Part shown: positions 47,489 through 57,068 of the stretch, piece after piece
Position numbering within the stretch: the first letter of the stretch is position 1
Layout of the letters: every line of letters begins with the position of its first letter
Source of the DNA: Pseudomonadota bacterium
GTDB lineage: Bacteria > Pseudomonadota > Gammaproteobacteria > Eutrophobiales > Eutrophobiaceae
Assembly (NCBI GenBank): GCA_013112535.1
Contig: JABFGI010000002.1
Location: forward strand, 434,001 to 498,000
DNA: 64,000 nucleotides
Reading direction: 5' to 3'
Translations under genes and position numbers: made by a program
The notes under the pieces: model-generated
Seen by the model: the letters and a program-made list of their open reading frames with translations, nothing else
What the model was told of the DNA's origin: nothing
Databases searched by the model: none

Positions 47489-48697
47489 ATGAATTCATCG
47501 TCCATGTCAGCAGCTGAATTAAAAGCTGCAACAACACTATCATTGGTTTTCTTTTTAAGAATGATGCCGCTATTTATGGTGCTGCCAGTATTGGCACTTG
47601 CTGCAGAATCTTACAATGAAGCCACACCGCAATTGCTCGGACTGGCATTAGGCATCTATGGCCTGACACAAGCCAGCCTGCAAGTCCCTTTTGGTATGTG
47701 GTCTGACCGATGGGGTCGAAAGCCAATCATTACGCTGGGATTAATCATATTTATACTCGGTAGCCTGTTAGCAGCGACTTCTGATTCAATATATGGCCTT
47801 ATTGCTGGAAGAGCATTGCAAGGTGCTGGCGCAGTCGCAGCTTCAATCATGGCACTTGCCGCAGATTTAACAACACCACAACACCGAACCAAGGCAATGG
47901 CTTTAATTGGCATGAGTATTGGTGGGGCTTTCTCCCTCGCCTTTATTTGTGGACCTTTGTTATTTCCCCATATTGGCATTAATGGCCTGTTTTACATAGG
48001 TGCGGGTATGGCAGCGCTGGCTATTATCCTATTATGGTTTGTTGTGCCAAAACCTGAAATACAACAAACCCGGTCAAACATGACTATGGCCAGTTTCAAA
48101 TCGGTGTTATTTGATAACCATCTGATTAAACTTAATTTCAGTATTTTTTCATCACATTTGATATTGATGGCTAATTTTGTCGTGACGCCACTGGCTATAC
48201 ACGATTTATTAAATACGACTATCTCTTCAGATTGGCAGGTTTATTTGATTGTCATCTTTGCGTCTTTACTGATTATGGTGCCATTTATTATATTGAGCTC
48301 CCGTTTAAACAAAGAAAGATTGTTTTTTACGCTAAGTATTTTTCTCATTGCTATTTCTCAGGCAGGCCTGGCTTTCTCAACACATGACTTGAGCTCAATC
48401 GTCATTTTGTTGATTGTATTTTTTGGTGCATTTAATTATATGGAAGCATTCTTACCATCGGAAGTGTCTAAAACATCAAAAACAGAGATAAAAGGAACCG
48501 CTTTGGGTGTTTATTCAAGCTCTCAATTTATCGGTATTTTTATTGGTGGTTTAGCCGGTGGTTTTTTTCATCAACAATATGGTGATGCCAGCGTTTATTT
48601 GTTTTGTTTAATCATATCTCTGATTTGGTTTGCCATTACTCTTTTCTTTTCAAATGCGAATCCGATCGAAAATAAACTTGAAGAAGATGCTGTCTAA
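47489..48697 (+). CDS. MFS transporter (drug/efflux type)
   Basis: 402 residues with 12 predicted helices. The MFS motif between helices 2 and 3 is GMWSDRWGRKPII, and GRALQGAGAVAASIMALAADLTTP covers helix 4, as in the DHA1 drug/H+ antiporter group. The position between uvrA and ssb is conserved in many gammaproteobacteria; members here are often annotated as YajR-like or sugar/drug efflux. The lacking C-terminal YAM domain argues against true YajR. Substrate unknown. Confidence 0.88.
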   Translation: MNSSSMSAAELKAATTLSLVFFLRMMPLFMVLPVLALAAESYNEATPQLLGLALGIYGLTQASLQVPFGMWSDRWGRKPIITLGLIIFILGSLLAATSDSIYGLIAGRALQGAGAVAASIMALAADLTTPQHRTKAMALIGMSIGGAFSLAFICGPLLFPHIGINGLFYIGAGMAALAIILLWFVVPKPEIQQTRSNMTMASFKSVLFDNHLIKLNFSIFSSHLILMANFVVTPLAIHDLLNTTISSDWQVYLIVIFASLLIMVPFIILSSRLNKERLFFTLSIFLIAISQAGLAFSTHDLSSIVILLIVFFGAFNYMEAFLPSEVSKTSKTEIKGTALGVYSSSQFIGIFIGGLAGGFFHQQYGDASVYLFCLIISLIWFAITLFFSNANPIENKLEEDAV

Positions 48698-48767
48698 AGC
48701 GAGAATGATTTATCACGATTGTAAGCGAAGCTTAATTTCAATAATTTCACAGGTTATACATATTATT

Positions 48768-48790
48768 CCTAAATCTTTTAAAGACTTAGG
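48768..48790 (+). other. small hairpin in the ssb leader
   Basis: CCTAA-a-TCTT-tta-AAGA-c-TTAGG, two stems with one opposed A-C mismatch, about 50 bases before the ssb start and 70 after the MFS stop. With no T-run behind it, it may only mark the mRNA leader or end of the MFS transcript. Confidence 0.4.
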
Positions 48791-48842
48791 AAGATAAGTT
48801 AATAAAGAACCTGATCAAGTATATTTTTAGGAGAGTGTAATA

Positions 48843-49304
48843 ATGGCAAGGGGAGTAAATAAAGCAATTCTAATCGGCAACCTTGGTAACGATCCTGACA
48901 TGCGTTACACCGCAAGCGGCGCCGCAGTTGCTAATATTAGTATTGCTACAGCGGAATCCTGGCGTGACAAGGAAAGTGGCGAACAACAAGAACGTACCGA
49001 ATGGCATCGTGTTGTCGCATTTGGAAGACTTGCTGAAATTATGGGTGAATATCTGCGTAAAGGCTCTCAAGTGTATATTGAAGGACGTATACAGACTCGT
49101 AAATGGCAAGACAAAGAAGGGCAGGATCGATACACCACAGAAATTGTCGCTAATGAATTGCAAATGTTAGGTGGCAAAGGTGGTAGCTCGGCTAATTATG
49201 ATTCCGCTCCACAATCTCAACAAAGTGCACCGGCGCCTCAAGCTGCATCCTCATCAGCAGCAGCAGCTCCAGCGGATGATTTTGATGACGATATCCCGTT
49301 TTAG
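48843..49304 (+). CDS. ssb: single-stranded DNA-binding protein
   Basis: 153 residues. The OB fold fills about 1-112 ([56 protein letters not shown]), followed by a Gln/Ala/Ser/Pro-rich flexible linker and the acidic tip DDDIPF that docks partner proteins. It coats single-stranded DNA as a tetramer. AGGAGAG precedes the ATG. Together with uvrA and dinB it forms a DNA-repair neighbourhood, although no shared LexA box is seen. Confidence 0.97.
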   Translation: MARGVNKAILIGNLGNDPDMRYTASGAAVANISIATAESWRDKESGEQQERTEWHRVVAFGRLAEIMGEYLRKGSQVYIEGRIQTRKWQDKEGQDRYTTEIVANELQMLGGKGGSSANYDSAPQSQQSAPAPQAASSSAAAAPADDFDDDIPF

Positions 49305-49352
49305 GAATGAAAATTGTATTAATTATTTCACTGATACAGGACATTCCAGATT

Positions 49353-50807
49353 ATGTCGATTAACACTGAAATAAATTTACTAAAAAACCGACGCACCAAG
49401 ATCATTGCAACACTAGGACCGGCTAGTAGCGAACCTGAGCTGATTCGACAATTAATTAAAGCTGGCGTTAATGTCTTTCGACAAAATATGTCACATGGCG
49501 ATCATCGTTATCACAAGGAAACCTATGCCCGCATACGCCAAATTTCTGAAGAACTGGATCAGCCCGTTGGTATTCTCGCCGATCTCTGTGGTCCAAAAAT
49601 TCGTACTGGTAAATTTAAAAAAGGCGGTATTGAATTAAAAAATAATGAAACTGTTATCGTTACAACTCGTGATATTGAAGGTAAACCGGGTTTAATTCCT
49701 TCTCAATACGCTGCATTGGCAGATGATGTCGAACTGGGCGATCGTATTTTACTTGCTGATGGTACGCTTGAACTTGAAGTCGATAAAATTGATGGCACCG
49801 AAATCACCTGTACTGTTATTTATGGCGGCAAACTGGGCAACCATAAAGGGATTAATTTACCCGGTGTAAAAGTCTCTGCGCCATCTTTAACGGATAAAGA
49901 TATAGCTGATGCAAAATTGGCTATAGAACTCGGTGTTGATTTTCTTGCACTCTCTTTTGTAAGAACAGCAGAAGACATTAACGATTTAAGAAGTTTAATG
50001 AATTCTCAAAATAGTAATGCACGCATTATTGCCAAGATTGAAAAACCGGAAGCATTGGATGCTGCTAGCTCTATACTCGATGCTGCAGATGGAATCATGG
50101 TTGCTCGTGGTGACCTGGGTGTTGAACTAAATCCTGAACAAGTCCCGGTTGCACAACATCAATTAATTGATCTGGCTCGTACAAAATTTAAACCGGTTAT
50201 CGTTGCTACTCAGATGCTTGAGTCCATGATCGAAAATGCACGCCCTACTCGTGCTGAAGTTACTGATGTAGCTTATGCTGTCAATCTTGGAACGGATGCC
50301 ATTATGTTATCCGGAGAAACTGCTGTCGGTGCATTTCCTGTTGATGCGGTTAGAATGATGGACAGAATAGCACGGCAAACGGAATCCTATCTTTGGTCAA
50401 ATAATAAATATGGAGCAAAGATATCTGACAGTACATCAAAAACAGCAATACCTATCTGGGATGCAATGGCAAATTCGATGGCACAACTGGCACAGGATCT
50501 TAAAGTTCATGCCGTTGTTGTTATTTCTCAAAGCGGTATGTCTGCAGCAACTATGAGTTCGGCCAGACCGGCAGCCCCAGTCGTCGCAATAACGAACCAG
50601 CCTGATGTATGTCGAAAAATGGCAATGTTATGGAGTGTCATTCCTGTTCTTTCAGAAAATGCAGGAAAGACAAACCCGAATGAATTAGCGCGTCAGGTTA
50701 TTACTGATGAAGGTATTGCCCATAACGGAGAAAAGGTATTATTAATTCGTGGCTTCCATAGTGAAGACGTCCTTAACATACCTTCTGTAACAGTACTGAC
50801 TATTTAA
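49353..50807 (+). CDS. pyk: pyruvate kinase
   Basis: 484 residues, close to E. coli PykA. The N-terminal RRTKIIATLGPASS, GPKIRTGKF, and the active-site segment IIAKIEKPEALD...GIMVARGDLGVEL are present, followed by the TQMLESMIENARPTRAEVTDVA signature and the C-terminal allosteric domain. It converts PEP and ADP to pyruvate and ATP, opposite in direction to PckG in this window. It follows ssb by 48 bases and is convergent with the sulfite reductase genes. Confidence 0.96.
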   Translation: MSINTEINLLKNRRTKIIATLGPASSEPELIRQLIKAGVNVFRQNMSHGDHRYHKETYARIRQISEELDQPVGILADLCGPKIRTGKFKKGGIELKNNETVIVTTRDIEGKPGLIPSQYAALADDVELGDRILLADGTLELEVDKIDGTEITCTVIYGGKLGNHKGINLPGVKVSAPSLTDKDIADAKLAIELGVDFLALSFVRTAEDINDLRSLMNSQNSNARIIAKIEKPEALDAASSILDAADGIMVARGDLGVELNPEQVPVAQHQLIDLARTKFKPVIVATQMLESMIENARPTRAEVTDVAYAVNLGTDAIMLSGETAVGAFPVDAVRMMDRIARQTESYLWSNNKYGAKISDSTSKTAIPIWDAMANSMAQLAQDLKVHAVVVISQSGMSAATMSSARPAAPVVAITNQPDVCRKMAMLWSVIPVLSENAGKTNPNELARQVITDEGIAHNGEKVLLIRGFHSEDVLNIPSVTVLTI

Positions 50808-50810
50808 TAA

Positions 50811-51299
50811 TCATCGTTGTCTATAAATAGGAAGTGCGTCATCCGCTGCAGCTTGATAACGAACAGAAAAATCGTTCAAACTATTTAAGGCATCTTCTAT
50901 ATCTTTATCTTCACGTACAGCGTAACTGTCAATACCACAACGATGCATATAGAATAATTGATCTCGCAATACATCACCTATAGCGCGTAAGTCACCTGTA
51001 TAGTTATAACGATTCTTCAAAAGGCTCGCATGAGAATAAGATCGACCATCTTTAAAGGCTGGAAAATCCAGCGCAATAATTGAAAAATATTCCAGATCAT
51101 CCACTAACGCTTCTGTTTCAATATCACCATCGATCCATACAGCATGTTCTGATTTTTTATTTAATAATTCGTCACGATTAGCCTGCCAATATGCAAGAGG
51201 AACAATAAGTTTGCCCTCAGGAACTGGCGCATCATTTTCTATTTCACGGATTAGTTGCCAATCATCATTGATGACTTCTTTATTCTTAATTACTTGCAT
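50811..51299 (-). CDS. DUF934 protein linked to sulfite reductase
   Basis: About 162 residues from the ATG at 51299, which has AAGGAAAG five bases upstream and lies 14 bases inside the end of the sulfite reductase gene. The sequence (WQLIREIENDAPVPEGKLIVPLAYWQ, VWIDGDIETEALVDDLEYFSIIALDFPAFKDGRSYSHASLLKNRY, RAIGDVLRDQLFYMHRCGIDSYAV) matches the DUF934 family, which is almost always next to cysI-type reductases and cysH. Its exact role is unknown; a structural or assembly role for the reductase is supposed. No cysH follows here; the next gene is the convergent pyk. Confidence 0.88.
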   Translation of the reverse strand: MQVIKNKEVINDDWQLIREIENDAPVPEGKLIVPLAYWQANRDELLNKKSEHAVWIDGDIETEALVDDLEYFSIIALDFPAFKDGRSYSHASLLKNRYNYTGDLRAIGDVLRDQLFYMHRCGIDSYAVREDKDIEDALNSLNDFSVRYQAAADDALPIYRQR

Positions 51300-52941
51300 A
51301 AACACTTTCCTTAAAAGGCTTGATACCAATACGACGATAAGTTTCCAGAAACGGTTCATCTTCCTGACGCTGTTCAACATAAACATCAAGAATCTTACCT
51401 ATGACATTGGCAACTTCTTCTTTTGCAAAACCAGGACCTAAGCGATCGCCTAAACTCGCATCGTTTTCTGCGGAACCACCCAGTGTTAATTGGTAGAACT
51501 CTTCACCTTTTTTATCAACACCAAGAATTCCAATATGACCAACATGGTGATGTCCACACGCATTCATACAACCCGACATTTTTATTTTAATATCACCAAT
51601 ATCATGCAGATAATCGATATCATTAAACTTATTATTAATCTGTTTTGCTATCGGGATTGAGCCGGCATTTGCCAGGGCACAAAAATCCAGTCCTGGACAA
51701 CAAATCATATCGGTTAGTAATCCAATATTCGGCGTTGCCAGATTTTGAGCATCCAGTTTTTCCCAAAGCGCAAACAGATCAGCTTGTTTAACATTGGGTA
51801 ACACAACATTTTGATCATGAGTAGCAACAAGTTCACCATAACTATATTCATCAGCGAGATCTGCAATGTGATCCATTTGTTTATCCGTCACATCACCGGG
51901 AGGTATATCAGGTGCTTTTAGTGAAACGACAACCGCTTTATAGCCTGCCACTTTATGCGGGAATAAATTTCTTATTGCCCAATTTGAAAAGTCCTTGTTA
52001 GATTCTTTCGCAGATTCAAAACTGGTATCGTCTGCAGCAGATTGATCGTAATCAGGCGCAGTAAAAAAAGCTTTAACACGATCAATTTCTTTTTGATCGA
52101 GTTTCATTACACCATCTTTAATATGCAACCACTCTTCTTCAACTTGTCTGGCAAACTCTTCTTTACCGAGTTCGTTCACCAGTATTTTAATACGCGCCTT
52201 AAACATATTATCTCTGCGTCCGTAGCGATTATAAACTCGCAACACCGCTTCCAGATAAGAAAGCAAATCCTGTTTTTCCAGAAACGGTCTGATACAAGGA
52301 CCTATAAACGGCGTGCGACCCAAGCCACCACCGACGATAACTTTAAAACCAATTTCACCGTTGTCGTTTTTAACCAGATATAAACCAATATCATGAACCT
52401 GTACCGCAACGCGATCATGTTCAGCACCAGACACGGCAATTTTAAATTTTCTAGGTAAGTACGAAAATTCAGGATGAAAAGTCGACCATTGGCGAATAAT
52501 TTCACAATACGGTCTTGGATCTTCAAGCTCGTCTTCTGCAATACCGGCAAACTGATCTGACGTAGTGTTACGAATATCATTACCACTGGTTTGAATAGCA
52601 TGCATCTCAACTGTGGCAAGATCTGCCAGAATATCCGGAACCGATTCTAGTGCTGGCCAATTATATTGAAGGTTTTGACGCGTACTGAAATGTGCATAGC
52701 TCTTATCATATTTTCTGGAAATATGAGCCAGCATTCTTAATTGTTTACTGGATAATAATCCATAAGGGATCGCGACTCGTAGCATAGGCGCATGACGCTG
52801 CACATAAAGACCATTCATTAAACGTAATGGTCTAAATTCTTCTTCGGTTAATTTTCCAGCAAGGAAGCGTTCCGTCTGGTCGCGAAATTGCGCGACTCGC
52901 TCGTTAACAATTGTCTGGTCGTAATTATCGTACTTGTACAT
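51286..52941 (-). CDS. cysI: nitrite/sulfite reductase, siroheme/4Fe-4S subunit
   Basis: 551 residues of the single-polypeptide siroheme reductase family. The [4Fe-4S]-siroheme cysteines are in CPGLDFC (415-421) and CMNAC (458-462). N-terminal RLMNGLYVQRHAPMLRVAIPYGLL and FSTRQNLQYNW are the parachute and ferredoxin-like half domains. The overlapping DUF934 gene strongly suggests sulfite reduction for cysteine synthesis rather than nitrite reduction. No separate flavoprotein (cysJ) is adjacent, so the electron donor, possibly ferredoxin, is inferred. Confidence 0.9.
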   Translation of the reverse strand: MYKYDNYDQTIVNERVAQFRDQTERFLAGKLTEEEFRPLRLMNGLYVQRHAPMLRVAIPYGLLSSKQLRMLAHISRKYDKSYAHFSTRQNLQYNWPALESVPDILADLATVEMHAIQTSGNDIRNTTSDQFAGIAEDELEDPRPYCEIIRQWSTFHPEFSYLPRKFKIAVSGAEHDRVAVQVHDIGLYLVKNDNGEIGFKVIVGGGLGRTPFIGPCIRPFLEKQDLLSYLEAVLRVYNRYGRRDNMFKARIKILVNELGKEEFARQVEEEWLHIKDGVMKLDQKEIDRVKAFFTAPDYDQSAADDTSFESAKESNKDFSNWAIRNLFPHKVAGYKAVVVSLKAPDIPPGDVTDKQMDHIADLADEYSYGELVATHDQNVVLPNVKQADLFALWEKLDAQNLATPNIGLLTDMICCPGLDFCALANAGSIPIAKQINNKFNDIDYLHDIGDIKIKMSGCMNACGHHHVGHIGILGVDKKGEEFYQLTLGGSAENDASLGDRLGPGFAKEEVANVIGKILDVYVEQRQEDEPFLETYRRIGIKPFKESVYASN

Positions 52942-53178
52942 TTTTTATTTTTAACTCTGGTATTTAACGGCTGCGAAAGATAACAGCTCATTCCGATGTG
53001 GGAAAGGAATGAATTTTACTATATTTATTCGACTTTGTTATTAAAAAAGCGTTTTATAGCAATATTAGCTTTATAGAATGTTCGATTTACAACAAATAGC
53101 TGAAAAGCATGATAAGAAAACACACAGATAAACCAATTCAGGAAAATTCCTGAATAAGAAAGATTCTGGCTCGTAGGA

Positions 53179-53388
53179 TTAAACCAGATGATATTTTGCT
53201 AGTAAACTTCTACCCTTTCGTGTCAGATAACCTTCTTGATCAACAAAACCCTTACTTGTCGCTAACTTGTAAAGACTTTCTGGCTGGTGCTTTGGTAAAT
53301 AAACCAGGCCATCCCCATAGCGATACTCAAGTGCCTTTGCGATATCTGACTCGATATCCTGCTCTAAATTTGATGCCGAAGCATTCAA
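53179..53388 (-). CDS. small winged-helix-like protein of 69 residues
   Basis: A 69-residue frame with a TTG start at 53388 and AAGGAAG six bases upstream, which makes it a real gene candidate. The end SLYKLATSKGFVDQEGYLTRKGRSLLAKY has the rhythm of the wing and last helix of a winged-helix domain (glycine, Y-L-T-x-K-G). I do not recognise the family. It lies between the sulfite reductase and zapE genes; a long AT-only inverted repeat lies 33 bases upstream of the start. Confidence 0.55.
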   Translation of the reverse strand: MNASASNLEQDIESDIAKALEYRYGDGLVYLPKHQPESLYKLATSKGFVDQEGYLTRKGRSLLAKYHLV

Positions 53389-53420
53389 TACGTACTTCCT
53401 TCTTTTTGTTAGTGAATAAG

Positions 53421-53453
53421 TAATATTTAAAATTATTTTTCTTTTAAATATTA
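53421..53453. promoter_or_regulatory. 12-bp-arm inverted repeat upstream of the small winged-helix-like gene
   Basis: TAATATTTAAAA and its exact complement separated by nine bases. It could be an operator for a dimeric regulator or a weak AT-only hairpin in the zapE 3' region. Confidence 0.4.
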
Positions 53454-53574
53454 GCTATTTATATAGATTATATATTGTGATATGTCAAATAAATACGCTA
53501 AGTTATGGAGAAAATGTGAGCTACGTCATTAAGTTTATAAAAAAAATAAAGAAAAACAGCGGTTTAAAGCAAGT

Positions 53575-54675
53575 TTATGGAATATGTTCCTTAGCTAGAT
53601 AGTCGTGCGTCCGCATCTCTTCGAGTCGACTAATTGTTCGCTTGAAAGCTTCGGCTAAACGTGTTCCTTTATAAAGTCCTTCTGGAACTGATTCAGCTGT
53701 AATAATCAATTTTACATGTCGATCATAAAATTCATCCACTAGGGTGATGAAACGTTTGACCATATCATTTTCGTGGTCATCCATGATTGGAATATTGGCA
53801 AGTAGAACGGTCTGATATTGTCGGGCTATTTCAATATAATCAGCCGCACCCCGTGGCCCGTCGCACAGTGCTTTGAAATCAAACCAAACGACACCGTCAC
53901 CACATCGCACTGTTTGTATAGTGCGACCTTCTATATCCAGTATTTCTTCCTTGCTACCTTCATCAGGACAGACATGTACGAAATCATCTTCCAGCATGGT
54001 ATTGGCACGTTTATCTAGCGGAGAATGATATATTTCCGCATGATCAAGAAACTGCAACCGATAATCAACACCGGAATCAACATTTACCACTTCAGTATAT
54101 TGTTTGAGTAATGCAATTGCCGGTAGAAACCGCTCCCTTTGTAAACCACCTTGATATAACTGGTCAGGGTGCTGGTTAGATGTCGTGACAAGAATAACAC
54201 CACGTTCAAATAAGGCTTCGAATAAGCCACCTAACAACATAGCATCGGTAATATCGGATACATGAAACTCGTCGAAACAAAGAATACGTGTTTCATCGGC
54301 TAATCGTTGCGCAATAATCTTCAACGGACTTTCTATATTACCAAGCGTTTTTAATTCTTTATGAATGTTTTGCATAAACCGGTGGAAATGAATTCTTATT
54401 TTATTTTCAAAAGGCAGGCAATCATAAAAACTGTCTACCAGATAAGTTTTACCACGACCGACACCGCCCCAAAAATACAAACCTTTTATTTCCTGTTTCT
54501 CTGTTTTGTTAAATATTGATTTAATTCGATTAACGAAACCATTTTGTTTTTGAGGCGGCTCAATCAATTTTTCAAATAATCTTTGCATATGCATCACGGC
54601 TATTTTTTGAGCCGGATCGGCGGTGAACTCTTCCTGTTGAAGGTCACTCGTATATTTATCTAAGGGCGTCTGCAT
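53575..54675 (-). CDS. zapE: cell division ATPase ZapE (AFG1 family)
   Basis: 366 residues. The AFG1-like AAA+ domain has Walker A GGVGRGKT (70-77), Walker B ILCFDEFHVSDITDAM and sensor segment VTTSNQHPDQLY. C-terminal FDFKALCDGPRGAADYIEIARQYQTVLLANIPIM and FDRHVKLIITAE-type sequence follow the family. In E. coli ZapE associates with the Z-ring and is needed under low-oxygen or heat stress. It is divergent from the zinc protease gene, 67 bp apart. Confidence 0.93.
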   Translation of the reverse strand: MQTPLDKYTSDLQQEEFTADPAQKIAVMHMQRLFEKLIEPPQKQNGFVNRIKSIFNKTEKQEIKGLYFWGGVGRGKTYLVDSFYDCLPFENKIRIHFHRFMQNIHKELKTLGNIESPLKIIAQRLADETRILCFDEFHVSDITDAMLLGGLFEALFERGVILVTTSNQHPDQLYQGGLQRERFLPAIALLKQYTEVVNVDSGVDYRLQFLDHAEIYHSPLDKRANTMLEDDFVHVCPDEGSKEEILDIEGRTIQTVRCGDGVVWFDFKALCDGPRGAADYIEIARQYQTVLLANIPIMDDHENDMVKRFITLVDEFYDRHVKLIITAESVPEGLYKGTRLAEAFKRTISRLEEMRTHDYLAKEHIP

Positions 54676-54742
54676 ATTCCGGGAACTTGGGTATAATGAT
54701 TTGAATTTGTAATTTTTATTCCAATAATATCATGAGCTAAAC

Positions 54743-55429
54743 ATGCTGCCAGCATTAGTCATAGTAACACTATTAATTATTGTTTTTTTCCCGCAATTCT
54801 GGGTAAAGCGAGTCATAAAAAAATATGACCGGAATATTGAAGAATTACCGGGTACAGGTGGAGAATTGGCAAAACATCTGATTAATCGTTTTGAATTAAA
54901 AGACATTACCGTTGAACAAACAGAAAATGGCAACGATCACTACGATCCACAATCAAAAACAATTCGTCTTTCTGAAAGTAATCATGATGGAAAATCTTTG
55001 ACTGCCATTACTATTGCTGCCCATGAGTTTGGCCATGCTCTACAACATCACACAAATTACAAACCGTTACTGTTAAGAACGAAGTTGGCAACGACAGCCG
55101 CCGCTGCTGAAAAGATTGCTTCGTTTATTTTAATCAGTCTGCCATTTGCTATGGTATTGGTAAAATTACCGTCTGTCGGCGCTGTTATGTTATTAGCCGG
55201 CTTAACCATTATGTGTTTGCCTGTTATTTTGCATCTGTTTACATTGCCGGTCGAGTTTGATGCCAGTTTCAATCGTGCTCTTCCCATATTAAGTGAGGGA
55301 AAATATATCCCTGAACAGGCCATGCCGATTGCCAGAAAAATTCTTACCGCTGCAGCACTAACCTATGTCTCGGCTTCACTGGCAAGTTTACTTAATTTTT
55401 ATCGTTGGCTGAGTATTCTTCGCCGTTAG
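54743..55429 (+). CDS. zinc metallopeptidase, YugP family
   Basis: 228 residues, the usual length. An N-terminal helix (LPALVIVTLLIIVFFPQFWV) anchors it; the zinc site HEFGH is at 94-98; two or three more membrane helices follow, and VEFDASFNRALPIL is the family's conserved segment with the third ligand. Substrates are unknown. Family members are often near stress or membrane-quality genes. It is convergent with rmuC, with 15 bases between stops. Confidence 0.9.
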   Translation: MLPALVIVTLLIIVFFPQFWVKRVIKKYDRNIEELPGTGGELAKHLINRFELKDITVEQTENGNDHYDPQSKTIRLSESNHDGKSLTAITIAAHEFGHALQHHTNYKPLLLRTKLATTAAAAEKIASFILISLPFAMVLVKLPSVGAVMLLAGLTIMCLPVILHLFTLPVEFDASFNRALPILSEGKYIPEQAMPIARKILTAAALTYVSASLASLLNFYRWLSILRR

Positions 55430-55444
55430 CGAAACAATATTATT

Positions 55445-56809
55445 TCAACTTTCAGGTAGTGATTTATTAACAATATCTGTTGATAGTTTCTTGTTCGTTT
55501 TCAGGTCGCCCAATTTACGAATTGCTTCCGCACGGGAAATTAAATTTCCTTTTCCATCGACTAAACGATTATGCGCTGTGTCATAGGCTGATTGCGCTTT
55601 TCCTATTTTGTCACCAACATCTTCCAGCGCTTCAACAAAACCGGCAAACTTGTCATACATGTCACCAGCACGTTTTGCGATTTCCTGTGCATTTTGATTT
55701 TGATATTCGTAACGCCACATATTTTGAATGACTTGTAAATTCATTGTTAAGGTAGAAGGACTGACTAAAAAGATACCCTTTGTGAATGCATCCTGAAATA
55801 ATGAATCATCATTCTCAAATGCCAGCATTAATGCAGGTTCTATTGCTACAAACATTAACACCATATCCAGTGAGTTAACGCCGACTAATTCATCGTAACT
55901 CTTGCCTTTCAAGCCATTTACATGTGTTCTAACTGACGTTAAGTGTTCGTTGAGTGCCTGCTGTTTTTCCCGTTCATCTTCTGCAGCATAATATCTTTCA
56001 TAAGCATTCAGGGATATTTTTGAATCAATTACAACATCTCGATTATTTGGTAAATGAACAACGACATCCGGATAAAATAATTTTCCTGATTCATCTCGAT
56101 AGCTTCCCTGTACTTCATATTCACGTCCATTTTTTAAACCGGAATCTTCCAATACTCTTTCAAGTATAACTTCACCCCAATCACCACGTTTTTTACTGTC
56201 ACCTTTTAGTGCTTTAGTCAGGTTTATCGCATCCTTACTCATTTGTTCATTTAATGATTTCAGGTTGGTTATTTCATGATACAAAGACAAACGATCTTTT
56301 GTTTCCTTATCGTAAACATCTTCAATTTTTTTTCGGAAATCTCCGAGTTGTTCCCTTAATGGATTGAGCACTTCACCAATATTACTTTTATTTTGTTCGG
56401 TAAACTTTTTACTTTTTTCTTCCAGAATTTTATTTGACAGGTTTTCAAATGCATCCATCATTTTTTTCTCAGCCTGCTCTAATAAAACCATTTTCTCCTG
56501 AGAAACTTTTCTTTCTTCATCAAGTCGAGTGCTTAACTCGGCAATCGTGACTTTATTATCTTCAATACTATTTTGCAGTTCCTGATTCTGTTTTTTACGT
56601 TCTCTTAACGCATCATTCAATTCATCAAGACGATAATCCTTATTTTCGGCACGTTCGTTTTCCACAGCCAACTGACGCTCAAGCTCGGTTATTTCATTTG
56701 TTAATTGCCTGTTTTTGCTTCGGTTAATCAGCCATAGAATGACAACGCCTGACAGAGCGGTAATGAGTATCGCCAATATGGTTTGTTCATTTAAAGTAAT
56801 ATCTATCAC
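55445..56809 (-). CDS. rmuC: RmuC-family DNA recombination protein
   Basis: 454 residues. One N-terminal membrane helix (ILAILITALSGVVILWLI, about 10-27), a long coiled coil (about 35-130), then the RmuC nuclease-like domain (about 150-400; KRGDWGEVILERVLEDSGLKNGREY, VVIDSKISLNAYERY, FLVSPSTLTMNLQVIQNMWRYEYQ). RmuC limits inversions at short repeats and resembles PD-(D/E)xK nucleases. Transcribed leftwards; it is divergent from the HAD gene across 259 bases. Confidence 0.93.
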   Translation of the reverse strand: MIDITLNEQTILAILITALSGVVILWLINRSKNRQLTNEITELERQLAVENERAENKDYRLDELNDALRERKKQNQELQNSIEDNKVTIAELSTRLDEERKVSQEKMVLLEQAEKKMMDAFENLSNKILEEKSKKFTEQNKSNIGEVLNPLREQLGDFRKKIEDVYDKETKDRLSLYHEITNLKSLNEQMSKDAINLTKALKGDSKKRGDWGEVILERVLEDSGLKNGREYEVQGSYRDESGKLFYPDVVVHLPNNRDVVIDSKISLNAYERYYAAEDEREKQQALNEHLTSVRTHVNGLKGKSYDELVGVNSLDMVLMFVAIEPALMLAFENDDSLFQDAFTKGIFLVSPSTLTMNLQVIQNMWRYEYQNQNAQEIAKRAGDMYDKFAGFVEALEDVGDKIGKAQSAYDTAHNRLVDGKGNLISRAEAIRKLGDLKTNKKLSTDIVNKSLPES

Positions 56810-56879
56810 GCTATATAAAACCTTTTGTGTCCATGCTGGTTAATCGGATTGTTGATTGAAGATTACACCATCGATTATT

Positions 56880-56925
56880 GCTCCTGTATACCGGTATACA
56901 GTACATCCATGTGCATAATCGTACC
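56880..56925. repeat. palindrome cluster with an 18-bp perfect palindrome
   Basis: CTGTATACCGGTATACAG (56884-56901) is a perfect 18-bp palindrome, followed by ACAT-cc-ATGT. The lead GCTCCTG and the CATCC core are shared with the element at 15399-15444. It lies between rmuC and the HAD gene and may be a dispersed repeat or an operator; its CTGT/ACAG ends are spaced ten bases, two more than a gammaproteobacterial LexA box. Confidence 0.45.
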
Positions 56926-57068
56926 TAATGAAAAATACAATATAAATGACTATCTCATCCAATCGAATATATTCAGTCAAATAAAAAATATTGCGTTGCA
57001 TCATTCTATTAATTGATTATAATCAATAGAGTATAACTAATGAAAAGTGAGTTCACTTTTATTCGCTG

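Noticed and set aside
56825-57016. 63-codon plus-strand ORF between rmuC and the HAD gene
   Set aside because: No ribosome-binding site, unusual composition, and it crosses the palindrome cluster.
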